A stretch of 64,000 nucleotides of DNA from Mactromeris polynyma. Taxonomy: Eukaryota; Mollusca; Bivalvia; Venerida; Mactridae. Position numbers and translations under genes: made by a program. The DNA is taken from positions 15,146,256 through 15,210,255 of the forward strand of contig JASFXZ010000001.1 in the NCBI GenBank assembly GCA_032209605.1, written 5' to 3'. The notes beneath the pieces were generated by a model. It saw only the letters and a list, made by a program, of their open reading frames with translations. It was not told where the DNA came from and searched no databases. This document shows, in pieces, positions 1-12,300 of the stretch. Positions within the stretch are counted from its first letter, which is position 1. Each line of letters opens with the position of its first letter.

Positions 1-839
1 TGCCGGTCGCCGCGGGTATTGCAGAGTTGTCGGTTTAAAAATTTACGCACCATCGCTATTTTACCAATATATCCTTTTAAAATTCAACTACCGTAAAAAC
101 TCGTTTAAAGACTGCCTCGAAATTAACACAACATCATTATTAAGACCATATTGTCATAGCGGAGGACACATCTTGGGAATAAATGCAAAAGTTTCTGTCT
201 TAATGCCACCCGTGGAGCGGGGATATTTGGATACAATCTTGAGAGCCGGAGATGCATAATTAATTCCGGCCAAGTCTATTACCCGGTTTGTGGCACCACC
301 GGAACCATAGGAATTCCGCCTGCCAGTAATCACCCACTGTCTCAAGTCCCCTAATAGCTATAAATGCCCGCTACCCCGATGCGATTAATTATAAAAATAT
401 GCATAACCAAACAATATCATTGCACAACAAATTTCCGACAAGTTCAAAATATATGACATAAACAAAGTTGATACCATATTGTGATATTAGAGAGGCCACA
501 ATAAATTTACGACAGGTTTAAGAGCTTAAAATATACTTGTTATAAACATAGATGCTGCGCTTACTTCTATTGAATGGATTACTAAAACACAATAGATCTA
601 CTAATTTTAGCACCAACTATGGGACAATATTTCCTATATACTGTTTTGCCACCAAAACTGTGTTGCTCTAAAAAAGTTACATAACAGTTTTAGAATTATA
701 TTACCCTTTTTTATCCACAATAATTCACTCTGTATTTACATTATGATGACTGTGATCATAATCTTCATTATCATCCTATATTATGTAAAAGTTTGCAATA
801 TATCCTTTGTGAATTTCAAATTGGTCCGTATGTAACACA
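1..839. other. non-coding, no recognisable gene
   Basis: AT-rich single-copy-looking sequence. Around 110-160 there is a weak resemblance to the TACAGTAAAACC MITE family (an 'attattaagaccat' phrase) but no terminal repeat. No exon with convincing splice signals was found. Confidence 0.5.
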
Positions 840-945
840 TACAGTAAACATCACATAAAGACCACCTCAGTAGTAAGACCATTTCAATATTAAGACCAAT
901 TTTCAAGAGTTCAAAGGATGGTCATATTATCCAGGTGTTTCTGTA
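840..945. mobile_element. degenerate TACAGTAAAACC-family MITE
   Basis: Begins TACAGTAAAC and ends TTTCTGTA. The interior carries the family phrases 'aaagaccacctca' and 'aatattaagacca'. Terminal inverted repeats are eroded compared with the copies at 4707-4870 and 27329-27434. The TA flanks and CAGT start suit a Tc1/mariner or pogo-type non-autonomous element; the superfamily is inferred. Confidence 0.65.
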
Positions 946-1599
946 TATCATTTATGTCAATGTATTCTGCAAACCTGAAGAAGTTTTCGAAAATAAACTT
1001 ATAAAAACGTATCATTGATCATATATATGTATATATACTTAGTACATTCAATAGCGCACAGTGTGGCATTTCTAAATTTTCACTTACTGACTTTTAGAGG
1101 ATACAAGAAAAGAACTTGACACGATATTTTTTCATGTGCACGCAACATGTATGCTAAATTTCATGACAATCGACACGTATTTTCATAAAAAATGAGTTTC
1201 AAAAGTAATAAAAGGAAATGAAAGTATGGTTGGTAAAAAATGTGCGTTTTTAAATGTACTGCGTATGTCTATATAACAACCAAATCCCTATGGTTTGATA
1301 ATTTATTGCAACTTTTTTTCGGATAATCTCAACACAATAAACCCACGATGAATACGAACATTGGTAAATTTCATGCTCTAATATTGTTATGTACTTGATA
1401 TTGAATTTATGAATCAGATTTTTCCTTTTATACAAAGATATAGGCAATGTAGATCAAACTTTGCATACTGAATTTCATAGCGATTTTATAAAGCATGATC
1501 TACATTAGGATCGTTCTAAAATGAGTTCTTAGTCTGTGATACTCATGCACGGTATTCAGAAAGCATTGAGTGCTCATTCTGGTTTGGTTTTTATCTGTA
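946..1599. other. non-coding, nothing recognised
   Basis: AT-rich; contains only a 65-codon chance ORF with no family resemblance. Confidence 0.4.
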
Positions 1600-1765
1600 A
1601 ACCAATTTAAAAAATAGAAAAAGATATAAAAAAATTAAACAGTGCACCCCGAAAGTCATGTTTGAGAAACACGAAAAATCGGTCAATGGCGCTACCGGGA
1701 ATCGAACCCATGTCTACGGATTGCCGGTCCGTTATGCTAACCACTACACTAGTCCGATTTCGGCG
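1600..1765 (-). mobile_element. tRNA-derived SINE-like element
   Basis: The minus strand has an A-box-like TAGTGTAGTGG (1741-1751) and a perfect B box GGTTCGATTCC (about 1698-1708), spaced as in a tRNA gene. The sequence between them can form a 5-bp anticodon-like stem (ACGGA/TCCGT). The sequence 5' of the A box does not pair with the would-be acceptor end (TAGCGCC), and the base before the apparent anticodon is C rather than T. This is therefore a tRNA-derived head or pseudo-tRNA, not a functional tRNA. The AT-rich stretch down to about 1600 may be its tail. Confidence 0.6.
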
Positions 1766-2546
1766 GGTCAGTCGGGACAACACAGTCAAACAATTTATTT
1801 AGAATAACCTAGTGACTGTCTTCACTGGAACATTTAATCATTAGATATCATCTGTAGCTATGTTGAACATTTCTTGATGATTTTTCAACGTTTTGAAACC
1901 ACTGTTATAACATTCGAGTTTGATCCCCCTGTCTCTCTGCTTTTCGTATAATATCAACCCAAGAAAGATGATATTACACTCTGGCGTAAATGTTTAATTC
2001 AGAGATTACGGCGCAACATCTCAAGAGCAACACCCTTTTGTGAGATGTAACGGGTAAGAAACCCAGAAAAGCAGTCAGCACGCATTAATACATGTAAGTT
2101 TATTACAAACAGTTAAAATAAACTCATGTGTCAGTTTTACATTCGTTTTAATATCGTATAATACATGTAATATTTCATACAAAATGAATCCTATATACAT
2201 AATGTCTTGATTTTCTTGTTAATTACATATATAGGTAGTGACCTTGTTACTAATGTGTAATAAATTATCGTATTAACCTACGGATCAGGTAATAAATGGG
2301 TTTCATTCCAATTCAATTTAAAAGAAAAAGTAACACAACAGATACTGCTCATTTGAATGCAATTAATAATTAAAACGAAAGATTGTAAATGCAAGAATTT
2401 TAGATAAATATTATCGGTAAGATTGTACGCCAACTTGATATTTAATAGTAATTAACAAAAAAAAAACAATTTGGCGTTGCAATGCGATAAGGCTTATAAC
2501 ACACAAGTGAACCGGTTAGGTTAATATTAAAGGCACATAAATGCTA
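1766..2546. other. non-coding, nothing recognised
   Basis: AT-rich intergenic sequence with a short A-run near 2457. No gene or repeat boundary found. Confidence 0.4.
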
Positions 2547-2776
2547 CACATATATTGTTATAGAATGTTATCATATACATTTACGACATCTGCACATATA
2601 TTGTTATAGAATGTTATCATATACGTTTACAACATCTGCACATATATTGTTATAGAATGTTATCATATACGTTTACAACATCTGCACATATATTGTTATA
2701 GAATGTTATCATATACGTTTACAACATCTGCACATATATTGTTATAGAATGTTATCATATACATTTACAACATCTC
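2547..2776. repeat. 46-bp tandem repeat, 5 copies
   Basis: Units begin at 2547, 2593, 2639, 2685 and 2731 with the phrase CACATATATTGTTATAG. The copies are almost identical (acat/acgt and acgac/acaac differences only), so the array is young. It ends about 460 bp beyond the stop codon of the minus-strand gene at 3240-3698. Confidence 0.95.
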
Positions 2777-3239
2777 ATTAAAGATGAACAGAGTTAGCAC
2801 CTGCCCAGAACACATAGATCTACGTTTCCAACGTAGTGATTATGGTTAAATAAATGCTGTCATATACAATAAGTACGAATCATGATTCATTATATAACAG
2901 ATAATTTTAACATGAAATATGAAAATGAATGTCATGCGAAATGCATATATACAAGATTATTGCACAGTTTTTATGGACAACTTAAGTTGCCTGAAGTAGA
3001 TTTTGTATTGCAAACAAATCATTGTCTTTGTCCGTAACCACGCCGAAAAAAATCCTGGTCTTCCACTGTTGTGATGTAAAATCACGAACTGGTCATTTCT
3101 AACGAAACGGTAGTATTACCGATTCAATACCTTATGAAGGCACTAACATATGGTCAAATATTCCGGATAGTGTTCAAATGAATTCATCATTGTCAGGTTC
3201 CGTTCCAATTGGCAGCAAAGTATTTCACGAAATGGTCAT
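2777..3239 (-). other. probable 3' flank or 3' UTR of the 152-aa gene
   Basis: Lies directly downstream of the stop codon of the gene at 3240-3698. No canonical minus-strand AATAAA was found here; the nearest candidate (tttatt on the plus strand) is near 2100. The transcript end is therefore unknown. Confidence 0.35.
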
Positions 3240-3698
3240 TCATTCCGAAACGATTACTATGCAGGTCGCTTTATGTTTTAAAATTGGTTTAACATAGTCA
3301 GTTTGTCGGGTTAAAGGCGAGCACCTACCCTCTTGTAAATCACTCATTTTTTGTTCAATCGCCAGAGGCTTGTCGTATATTTGGTCGATCCACTGAACTC
3401 TGTTTATGGCGTCCTTTGAACGAGCACCAAAGCATCGGCACAATGTTTTATCACTGAGACATCGTTTACACAAATAGGCATTTGTAGTTCTTTTATTATT
3501 CGTGTTATTTTCATCGGCACATTTCTTTCCCATTACATTGTCCACAATCGCACGAGAAAGTCTGGAGTCCGAATCTTGACGGAAATCTTCCATGACTGTT
3601 CGGAATAAATCGGAACCCTCCGCAATAAATGGTCGGTTTGGTGGAGAAGTCCCGAAGCACACACTCGAATAAGAGTTATCGTCTTGAATATCGAGCAT
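3240..3698 (-). CDS. small conserved-motif protein, paralogue 1 (152 aa, unknown function)
   Basis: I do not recognise this family. The intronless ORF runs from ATG at 3698 to a stop at 3240. In order it shows: an acidic, Ser-rich N-terminus; a block GSDLFRTVMEDF (residues 28-39); a cysteine cluster C77-x2-C80-x6-C87-x-C89 that could form a small metal knuckle; NRVQW (99-103) followed by D and KPL (to 112); and a C-terminal VKPILKHK then CIVIVSE (to 152). All of these recur in the same order in the 166-aa ORF at 24643-25143 on the same strand, so selection on the protein is very likely. RVxW fits the relaxed RVxF docking motif for protein phosphatase 1; that role is inference only. There is no signal peptide or membrane segment. 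A TATA-like box lies about 85 bp upstream of the ATG. The first ATG is used because it is the only one before the shared block. Confidence 0.85.
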   Translation of the reverse strand: MLDIQDDNSYSSVCFGTSPPNRPFIAEGSDLFRTVMEDFRQDSDSRLSRAIVDNVMGKKCADENNTNNKRTTNAYLCKRCLSDKTLCRCFGARSKDAINRVQWIDQIYDKPLAIEQKMSDLQEGRCSPLTRQTDYVKPILKHKATCIVIVSE

Positions 3699-3780
3699 AT
3701 TGACAACAAGCTTCGATGTTGTGTATCTTTCGAAGTCTGCCTTTCCCTAGCCCTTCTCTGATATAATATAATTAAGTCCG

Positions 3781-3793
3781 ATTTTATAAATAA
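3781..3793 (-). promoter_or_regulatory. TATA-like box for the 152-aa gene
   Basis: The minus strand reads TTATTTATAAAAT at 3793-3781, about 85 bp upstream of the ATG at 3698, so a start site near 3755 would leave a short 5' leader. An inverted CCAAT (attgg near 3967) lies further up. Position and sequence only; no transcript evidence. Confidence 0.5.
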
Positions 3794-4529
3794 GGCAGAC
3801 TGTTACTGTTTTTCACAAAATGTATATTCCAATACCAGCAAATTTAAACTGTTGTAAACTTGTAGTATTTCTTTCAGCTGTCGTGTCGTCTGCGGGAAAT
3901 TTTGTTATTGAACGGTTTATCTCAGATATACGGCTTTTATACCCAAGTCTGTTAACGATCGACTTTATTGGCTAAAAGCCATTTCGCGACACGCCTTCGA
4001 TTTAAGCGGCATTTGTCCACACTTGTTTTTGACTTTTTAATTCGATTTATGTAAATACAGTCTCTTTCATAAAAGTAAGACGTAGATGTGCATATACATG
4101 TTTAAAGGCTTTCAGAAGATAGATGTGCAATTTATCTTACACTAATATTTGTTAATGTAAAATAATTTCAATTTAGTGTAGATCTATTTTTATTTTTTCA
4201 TAATTATCATAAAGCGACGTAATTGTGTAACTCATATGCCAAGTTTCACATATTTGACATTGAAAATGACTTCCGCAATACAAACGCAAGAATGTCCATA
4301 TATTTCATGGGTTTTTATGTAAAAGGATAGGCAGACGTCGGCTTTATTAGTTATTCATCCACTTTGTCACGTCTTTCACTCCTTAATACGTTGTATCAAT
4401 TTTACTCACGCTTCATTCATTAACTATAGATAATGAAATATTTACCATACTTGCAACATTTTACATTATACTACGTATATTACAATGATAATTGTGGCTA
4501 GTCCTTCCCTCCCGGTTTTTCCTGTTCAT
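3794..4529. other. upstream flank of the 152-aa gene
   Basis: AT-rich non-coding sequence. The first 200 bp hold the CCAAT-like element near 3967 and may be proximal promoter. Nothing else recognised. Confidence 0.35.
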
Positions 4530-4690
4530 AGGATGGGTTAGTGTTGTGGATAAGGTGCCAGGCATCTAGAGGTTGTGGGTTCGAGCCAAACTGAGGTCAC
4601 GTCCACATTTCCTCATAAGACACCCGCACTGTTTTCAAGGAAGCGGTCTTGTGGTAGACTCGAATAAACACTAATCATTTATCACAGCGG
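4530..4690 (+). mobile_element. tRNA-derived SINE-like element
   Basis: The plus strand has a tRNA-like head: an A-box-like TAGTGTTGTGGATAAGG (about 4539) and a B box GGGTTCGAGCC (about 4577), spaced as in a tRNA. The body of about 100 bp ends near an AATAAA-containing tail (about 4660-4680). It is immediately followed by a MITE at 4707. The tRNA fold is incomplete, so this is a retroposon head rather than a tRNA gene. Confidence 0.6.
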
Positions 4691-4706
4691 AGTCTAAACA
4701 TGTGAA

Positions 4707-4870
4707 TACAGTAAAACCTTAATAATAAGACCACCATTCGAACCTTTGAAAACTGGTCTTTATATTGAGGTGTTTTTAATAGTGATGTTGAATAAAGAGC
4801 AAACAGTCACAATAGACTCGAACATTGTGTTCTTAATTTTGAGGTTGGCTTTAAGTGAGGTTTTACTGTA
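4707..4870. mobile_element. TACAGTAAAACC-family MITE, near complete
   Basis: 164 bp. Left end TACAGTAAAACCTTAATAAT, right end GAGGTTTTACTGTA: terminal inverted repeats starting at a TA. The interior has the family landmarks: 'agaccaccatt', 'cctttgaaaactggtctt', 'gaataaagagcaaa', 'attgtgttcttaat', and a palindromic 'gaggtggtct' motif. TA target duplication plus a CAGT start points to a Tc1/mariner or pogo-type non-autonomous DNA transposon. Confidence 0.85.
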
Positions 4871-4955
4871 TGTTTTAAAAAAGTGTCCAAATCAGTAGAA
4901 TAGGACTGAGGTGGTCTTTTTTTCGAGATGGTCTAAAGGTCAGGTTTTACGGTAC
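4871..4955. mobile_element. second partial MITE end abutting the first
   Basis: Within 90 bp of the first element's right end comes another degraded right half: GAGGTGGTCT at about 4909 and GGTTTTACGGTA ending near 4954. It looks like a partial tandem copy or nested remnant of the same family. Confidence 0.6.
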
Positions 4956-6064
4956 ATGTTACGTGCGAGAGGTGTAACTGTATTGGCAGTTGTTTAGGAC
5001 TGAAGCTTTACAGTGAATTATGAGCACAGATAATAGGACCTGTTTACGTTTAGTACTGTACCTCAATATAATTAATTGATCTAGGTGTCTCCGTGCGATA
5101 TACGATTTCGTCATAATTGGCCGGACGACAAGACATTTTACGTCGTGAGTCGATATGTTTCACGATGAATATTGGCTATTATAGATAAATTCTCGAGTAA
5201 CAAATTATCATACATTGACTTTGTTTTCTTACATTGTTTACAAATAAGTCAGACAAACAATTTTGGTTTTCAGTTCGTGGTTTATCGGCCATCGATAATT
5301 GTGACCAGTAATGATTGTTTACGTGTACAGTAACTCTGTGAACGACCTGAAATGATTACGTGTTTACAAATATAACAGTTTTGAAAACATTTATTAAATA
5401 GCAGCACATTTGGTCGACTGAAAAGAAACTTTTTCATTTATCATTTATTGGTATTGAGTAGTCGTGCTCTACACTGCGTCACAACGTAAAGTGTACTTGC
5501 CACGTAGTGTATCCAATGTCATTCTTTACACATTTTAAATGCGTTTGTGTTGCACCGACCTACACTATTTTGGGATGGGTCGGTAAATATATATATTTTT
5601 TAGATTCATTTCTGCATGCACCTGTTAAGAAAGGAGATATGACTCGAACACTTCCCTACATGAAGGAGCCAAACCTATTTGAATCAATTTCGTTCGTTCG
5701 GTTAGGGAAACGGATACAACTTTAATGAGGGATACTACAAGGCTGTAAGGAATGTTTCTGACACGATCCACCAACCCAAATAATTGCTTCATGTATATAT
5801 GTATAATAAAACATTAAAGTTTGAAGGACGAATCAAGTACAAAAGGAACAATGCTATGGTTTGAAAGGTAATATATGTACATATGGGACAGTTTTAGCAA
5901 TTTTATAACTGAATGTAAGAAGTGGAGCTTTTATCCTAATGTCTTATTTTCGGTAATACGGTTATATTTGGTATTTGGATTCAATCATATCGATACAAAT
6001 GTTAAGTTCATGAGTATGAAAGCGAATTAATATTATCTTATATGTGACCCAGTTTGTCTCGAGT
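4956..6064. other. non-coding, nothing recognised
   Basis: Contains a 72-codon ORF (5507-5725) with no recognisable domain and no splice context. Treated as chance. Confidence 0.4.
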
Positions 6065-6300
6065 GGACGTGGAACCAACGTGGACGAATGGTTATAGTGG
6101 CTGACTGACAATCATTTGCCTTCACAGCTGAGTGTTTGAATCCTACTCGGAATGTAGAGTTTGTAAGCGTGGAGGCTATCCAGTTAGTTTACTGGAGGTC
6201 AGTGGCTCTACCAAAATGTCTGCCCGGGGGTCTTCCTCAACCATATTAGCTGGGAAAAGTGGCGACATGGCCATGACTGTTACATATACAGTCCTGTTAC
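6065..6300 (+). mobile_element. degenerate tRNA-derived SINE (same family as 41205-41440)
   Basis: The B-box-like GTTTGAATCC (about 6134) is preceded by an A-box-like GACGAATGGTTATAG. The body holds the phrases 'ggaggctatccag', 'ggaggtcagtgg' and 'ggtcttcctcaaccat', which recur on the minus strand of 41205-41440 as 'gaagctatccagctgg', 'gaggtcggtgg' and 'gatcttctaccacc'. The 87-codon ORF over this element is therefore not a gene. Confidence 0.65.
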
Positions 6301-9300
6301 ATAACTGTATAAGGAGAATATTGGGCGTGTCTAGACTTACTGATGACAGATATACTACTTTATGTATTCACGCCATCCATTGCATCGCTCCCTAAGTATG
6401 CATTGTAGCAAATGTATGCAAATGTATGCATGCAATAACATAACTTGTTTCGTTGATTCTCGGTTAATTTATTCATAGTGTCTGTAAACTAATACATCGG
6501 TTATATGATTGTAGAAACATCAATCAAAGCAGTATACTACGAGAGACATAGGTGCCTTCACATCTCATATTTCGCATCTAAACTCGAGCACGGGTGTGCC
6601 ATGAAATCCACGGCTTTCAAGATTCATTATGGCATCTTCATAACATAGAAATACGACACACGAGTGTAGACTTGGATAGAATAAATCACGAACTGAACAT
6701 TATTAAATGATGGATGACGATGTCTCCACCGGTCCTTCGTAACATTCGGATTATTTGACATCCACCTCTGTCTTATGGCTTCAGGAGACCTTTTCAAATT
6801 GTCCCCAAACAATATAAACTGTCATGAACAGTTCGTATAAAATGGGTCACATTTGTGTTTTCTTCTTTCTACAGTATTTCCAGTCCTGTATATGCAATAG
6901 CATTGTTAAGATTTTCTCTCCCGACTATATGGAGATCATACTTTAAGTCTCAAGGGTCAATATGACAGGAATAAACAATTAAAACTCATTGGTTTAGGAC
7001 TTAATTGAAACACTGCTAAAATTGCATAAGAATAACTGTAATCAGGTTAATCCCAATGGCACGTGGTCTGTCTGTCAATTACTAGTATCATTATCACCGA
7101 TGAAGATTAGAGAGCCCCAAGTTGTGGTTAATGTGAATTCTGATGTGATAGCGTGACAGTTACAGTATATGATTGGCGTGTATTGTATACAAACAGTGTG
7201 TGTTACTTGTTGATACTGTCTTCATGCAGTTTATCTTGTCATCACAGCAAGAAACCAGCACTTGAGTGATGAATCAGCGGACTAATACTTCGAGCATGGA
7301 CCTCCATTAACGGAAGTCCACTGCTGCGATTATCTCGTTCAAGCGTTTGGTGACAGTGATTTCAGTCTGTGACATTGTATGGGATTGTGTGTCGATGGGT
7401 TAGTAGTTCAACGATGTCAAATTATCAAGACTATGTTGAATATCACTCACATAGCGGGTAGTTACATAAATTCGTGTTTCGAGTCAGGCAGCCAATGTGG
7501 ATGCATACTTTCATAGCTCTGTGTTTTCAATTTTTGCAAATAAAGCGGTGTTCCTGGCAGTTCATTATGTACTATATTAAATGACGTGTATATTGTTGTA
7601 TGCTCCTTATAAATTAATACATATTGTAATATAAGAAAGTCACAATGAATAGTAATTATTATTTGAACTTAAACTGTGATATCATGTAAAATATTTGCTC
7701 AATAGATCTACAACAACTGCCTTAACTATATTTTAATGTAAACCTACTATGATAGTTGTGTGTAAGTTTATAAAAAAAGTCTCTACTTAAATGTGTGCAT
7801 TTTACCTGAAACAAAATCATTCAATCAAAGCGTTTGTTTTATCTTCGATTTTCAATGGTAAATGCCGAATTTGAGCTGGAAGGAAAATTTTCCTGAATGT
7901 GCTCATCTAGTAAAAAACTCTAGAATTTTACGTAATACGTGCTGGAATTCTGAAGCACTTTGTAGATTGGTTGATTCCAAACTGTAAACACTCTTATGAA
8001 TGGATAATCCATCAACCCAATTCTGGTCTTGACAGAGAGATAGAGATATAACGTATTCTACTGTTTACTCAGTTTGTATATGTATACATATCAACTTTCA
8101 CAATCACTCGGAAGTATATTTATTACATATGAGATAAGTCATAAGACTGCACCTTGACTGCATTAACTGACTTCAAGTGTCGTTCGCTTGTGATAACATG
8201 AATGTTTCGTATGTTTGGCAAACAGAAACCCCCACAACACCCGACATTTATTGCATTAACGCCAATATATGACGCATGTTTATGTGTGTCCTAGTACTAC
8301 GTCTGTATAGAATTAAAGTGTTTTTTAATGACTGTATCTGCACTTTTCTATGTTTTAAGATCTACAATTTCATTTGATATGTTAAAACATTGCACGGTTG
8401 CAAATAGAAAGTAAATAAACACTGGCTTGTGATAAAGAAAGTATCTTTTGATCGATAGCATCTGTTTTAATATAAACAGCACATTTAAGTAGTGATATCA
8501 GCATTTGACTAGAATTAAGCATTATATGCATCACAATCAAAACATGTAATGCATAAGTTACGTCCGTAAATGGGCTTCAGTTTGTCCACACTCCTCTTAT
8601 TTACTTAAGGTTTATTGTGTACCTGAAGACTCAGTGGCCAGAAATTCCCTCCCTTTCCTCCTGTCAGGTTTTCTTAGGTGGACAAGACCTGTTCCAGGAG
8701 TTTACTATAGTTGGCCACAATTCCTCATGTCAAGATGTCAAGGCGAACAGTAACTCTCCGTAACCAAACTTACACGAAATGCTATTTAAGTGATGGCATT
8801 ACTTTTTTCAGTATATCTTGTAGTAGTCAAATAGCATATATAATAGTACACATATTGCTTAAGCATGTACATTTTTCCACACTAGTGGGAGGGGTATTGT
8901 CCTGTCTGGTTTATTCACCGGAAGGGTTTCACTCATTGAAGCACAATTCAACGGAACGGTTTTTTGCACCACACTCTAAGGCGCTGTAATGGAAGGCTGT
9001 TGTAGATCATGTAAAATTTTAAATGGATGGTAGTTCATTTCAAGAGTGTATGGAGGAATCTTGACCACGAATGCACATTGATTTGTGATTTACGTAAAAT
9101 ATCGAGGGTAGGGCTCCAACTAGACATATGTAGGTGTAAATTGTCAAATGGAACCAAACATGTCGCCAAACGTCTTGAAGAAACATTTATTTAGGACCTT
9201 ATTACCGAATTGTGTCGACGGATTAACACGTTCCCTTGTTTAAACGTTAAATTGACACCCATCGTCTTTTTCAGAACGGACTAATTGAAAGGGTTTTTAA

Positions 9301-9791
9301 CACTGTCCACAAATACTACGTAGACAAAATGGCGGACAACTAAAGAGGTGTGAAAGGTATACTGTCTGTATAGGGTAGCTTTGTTGAAACAACGCTCATG
9401 AGCAAATACTTGCTAGCGATAATTATTAAACACTTGATTTACGGTACTGGGTCGAATTGGCACGGCTTTTAAACACTCAGGATAAGACGATATCGGAGTG
9501 GCTAAATAACAGTACACTGCACAAACAAGCGTCTGAAGGTTGAAGAACAAACTAGGTCGTTGTGGACTTTGTTTTATCACGGTTTTGATAAGTGAAATTT
9601 ATGATTGAATTTTAAAAGCTAACGATAAAAGTACTTAATGAAAAGATATTACGCATTTTGTTTATCTGAAGAGATAAGACATATGGCACGAAGGCGGTTT
9701 ATTACAACGTGTCATTTGCAAAAGCGAATTTCTAGCTCATTGGGCGTAAAGCACAACAGGACCACTGATTTACAGCATCAATATAGTATCT
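6301..9791. other. 3.5 kb of non-coding sequence
   Basis: AT-rich and apparently single-copy. Short ORFs (for example 8711-8989, 92 codons) show no domain, repeat or splice support. There is a minor direct repeat 'aaatgtatgc' near 6410-6430 and a GA-rich stretch near 8033. No gene seen. Confidence 0.4.
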
Positions 9792-9962
9792 GTTCAAATC
9801 AGGGCCGTAAATTGCCTCCCCTGGAAGGGGAGGCACCCCGCCGAGCGGAGCGATGCGAAAAAAATTGTGGACCCTTTTTAGACAAAAAATGATTTTTTTT
9901 CAGCCCGCAATAGGAGGCAACTGCCTACATGCCTCCATGTAATTTACGGCCCTGGTTCAAAT
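9792..9962. mobile_element. hAT-type MITE with 8-bp target site duplication
   Basis: The element at 9800-9954 (155 bp) has perfect terminal inverted repeats CAGGGCCGTAAATT / AATTTACGGCCCTG. It is flanked on both sides by the identical octamer GTTCAAAT (9792-9799 and 9955-9962). An 8-bp duplication and a CAG-G terminus are hallmarks of the hAT superfamily. There is a second inverted pair just inside (ggaggc/gcctcc). The intact duplication indicates a fairly recent insertion. The ORF at 9638-9892 runs across its left end and is not a gene. Confidence 0.92.
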
Positions 9963-10159
9963 GCAGATATTATGTTAGTGGTTAAACACCATTTGTCCAC
10001 AAAAAAAATTCAGTCATATAATTATGGCGGTCAGTTATAGTAACCAGTTTTCAAAGAATAATTATCAAACAGTATCATATTGCCCCTTCCTGAGCAGCTG
10101 ACAACTACCCCGCATTAATCAGAGTGAACGACAAATGACCATAGCCAAATGTCATAGGC

Positions 10160-10205
10160 CTCTTCCGGGAATCAGCGCTCTAGCAACTGAGCTAACCGGG
10201 AGAGG
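10160..10205 (-). mobile_element. tRNA-like head fragment
   Basis: The minus strand reads CCGGTTAGCTCAGTTGCTAGAGCGC, a textbook tRNA D-arm and A box, but no B box follows at the expected distance. Probably a truncated SINE head or tRNA pseudogene. Confidence 0.45.
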
Positions 10206-11748
10206 TGTTATATGTTTTAAAACCCACATTACATCAACATTCACAGTGCACAAAGAGCAACGAAATACTTTGAAACTCTTATTACGATGTGAAAAGTCCA
10301 ACCACTATAATTATTTTGTATGTGAAACAAAACTTTTACCGCGTAAATTTGAAGTCAACATCTTGAAATTTTAACGGGTATGGAAATGTGATACAGGTTC
10401 ATCGAACGACCGAGTTCTTCAAGATAGTTGGTCTTATTGGTCTGATTGACCAGTATGGCTGATACAGGGCGTATCAGTCTATCAGTCATCCCAGGTTCAG
10501 AAAATTATGTTAGCTATTTTATCTTACAAATAAACAAAAAAAATCCATGCACTTTTGCTTATCAGCTCGACATGACAATTTACTGCCATACAATGGCCCT
10601 TGCTTTAAAAGTAGGTATGCTTTTAAATCACAGATATCAGCAGACGTGTACTTTTGCTTATCAGGTTCTTGAAATGGCCTGGTTGTGAATGTGTTTCTGT
10701 CTAAAATATGCAGAAAACATCAACATGCATACCCTATATCTGGATAATGTTGCCTTGTTGTCGTGTTGATTTAATCTTTCTAGTTTGTTACATTGTATAA
10801 TGATTTGCACAAACGAGACCGTATTGACAACGGGCAGAGTGATTGGAATGCAGTTATTTGTGATTTACACAGATTGTTTTCGTTTTCGTTTCGACCACGC
10901 GACACTAATCTACCCATGCACCCTGGGAGAGCGATGTTCCTGGTTAATGGCAAGAAATTGAACACTGACGGGCAATTTTTACCACTGTGCATTTGAGAGT
11001 GCCAAAACATCATAATTACGACTGAAGTGTGTTTGTTAAAACACTCACGAATCTTCTAAGTGAAGCTGGCGACAGAAAGAAGACGATCGACTTCCCCTGC
11101 TGTAAATATTGCTGAGTAACCGGACGGACTTTAACCTAGATATTAGCAAAGGTTAAACCTACATTAAGAGACCAATTGGCCTTTTCACATGACAATAATT
11201 AGGTCTATTTTATATTTGAGGACAATTTAAGGCAAACATATCGTCTGTCATGAATCAAAAACCATTTGCCCGCCATAAATCGGCGATAAAATAGAAGAAA
11301 ATTTACTGCTAAAGATACACAAAAATAACAAATTATTACCAAGTGTATGCTTAATTTATGGTCATGAAATAAAACTCATTTTATTATTCCGATTTTTCGG
11401 TTAGTAAGCCAAATGACGTTTGATAATAAAAGTAAGGTTACTATCACGTGCGATTTCAGAAATGTGCAATGTTAATTAATCTTGGTCATGTATATAGAGA
11501 GAGAGAGACGGAGGGATTTATATCGTCCGTTTTCGAAAGACTTTCGTTAAGTTCACCAGTTCGAACAAGCACGATTTTTATGGGAATTCTCCATTAAAAT
11601 CTAAATCCTTTATTAATACTTGACTATATTGACTTTAAATATGACAGTCTTTTATCGTCTGGAGTTAAAAAATATGACAATCTCTTAAAATCTCCATCTG
11701 CGTATTCTGGTGCGATGTTTATCCTTACTCATTTGTACTTTCAAATAC
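10206..11748. other. non-coding, nothing recognised
   Basis: Overlapping 67- and 77-codon ORFs on opposite strands at 10780-11013 show no domain. There is a short (GA)n run near 11498. No gene supported. Confidence 0.4.
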
Positions 11749-11928
11749 GTATCGTGTATAGATCGATCGTTTGATGACTAGTTTGTATCGTGTATAGATC
11801 GATCGTTTGATGACTAGTTTATATCGTGTATAGATCGATCGTTTGATGACTAGTTTGTATCGTGTATAGATCGATCGTTTGATGACTAGTTTGTATCGTG
11901 TATAGATCGATCGTTTGATGACTAGTTT
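11749..11928. repeat. 36-bp tandem repeat, 5 copies
   Basis: Unit GTATCGTGTATAGATCGATC plus 16 bp, repeated at 36-bp spacing with almost no divergence. Each unit contains the palindrome GATCGATC. Because 36 is a multiple of 3, the minus strand reads as a repetitive Lys/Arg-rich peptide (11725-11946), which is an artefact. Confidence 0.95.
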
Positions 11929-12300
11929 GGGTATTAAAGTGAACAATTTGTATGTTTATGTCTAATTTGAATGAACGCGTTCATTGAAATCGAAAATTAA
12001 GAGCCTATATTTAAAATAGTATTCATGTAAGAAATACCAATGAATGGAGTAGTTTATCAATAATAGTCTTATTTCCACGGACCATATAGACTTAGAAAGG
12101 TTAATGTTATGTGAAGCATCAAACACAACTTTAGATGTAAACAGACTGAATATTTCGTGCCAATGTAAACAAAGAACGAACAATGAATTAGTTCAATATT
12201 GAACGATCCGTACAGCTTTTAAGATAAGTAATATAAATATATAATTAGGCATATTGGGCGTTGGAGTATTACAATGTCAGAGAACAAAACCACTTTAATA
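11929..12300. other. non-coding, nothing recognised
   Basis: AT-rich; a 73-codon chance ORF on the minus strand. Confidence 0.35.

Noticed and set aside
100..170. Possible twelfth MITE copy
   Set aside because: Only a short phrase match, no terminal repeat on either side.
1686..1762. Functional tRNA gene on the minus strand
   Set aside because: A and B boxes are good but acceptor ends do not pair and the base before the anticodon is not T; better explained as a SINE head.
11725..11946. 73-codon repetitive Lys/Arg/Tyr-rich ORF
   Set aside because: Direct translation of the 36-bp tandem repeat.
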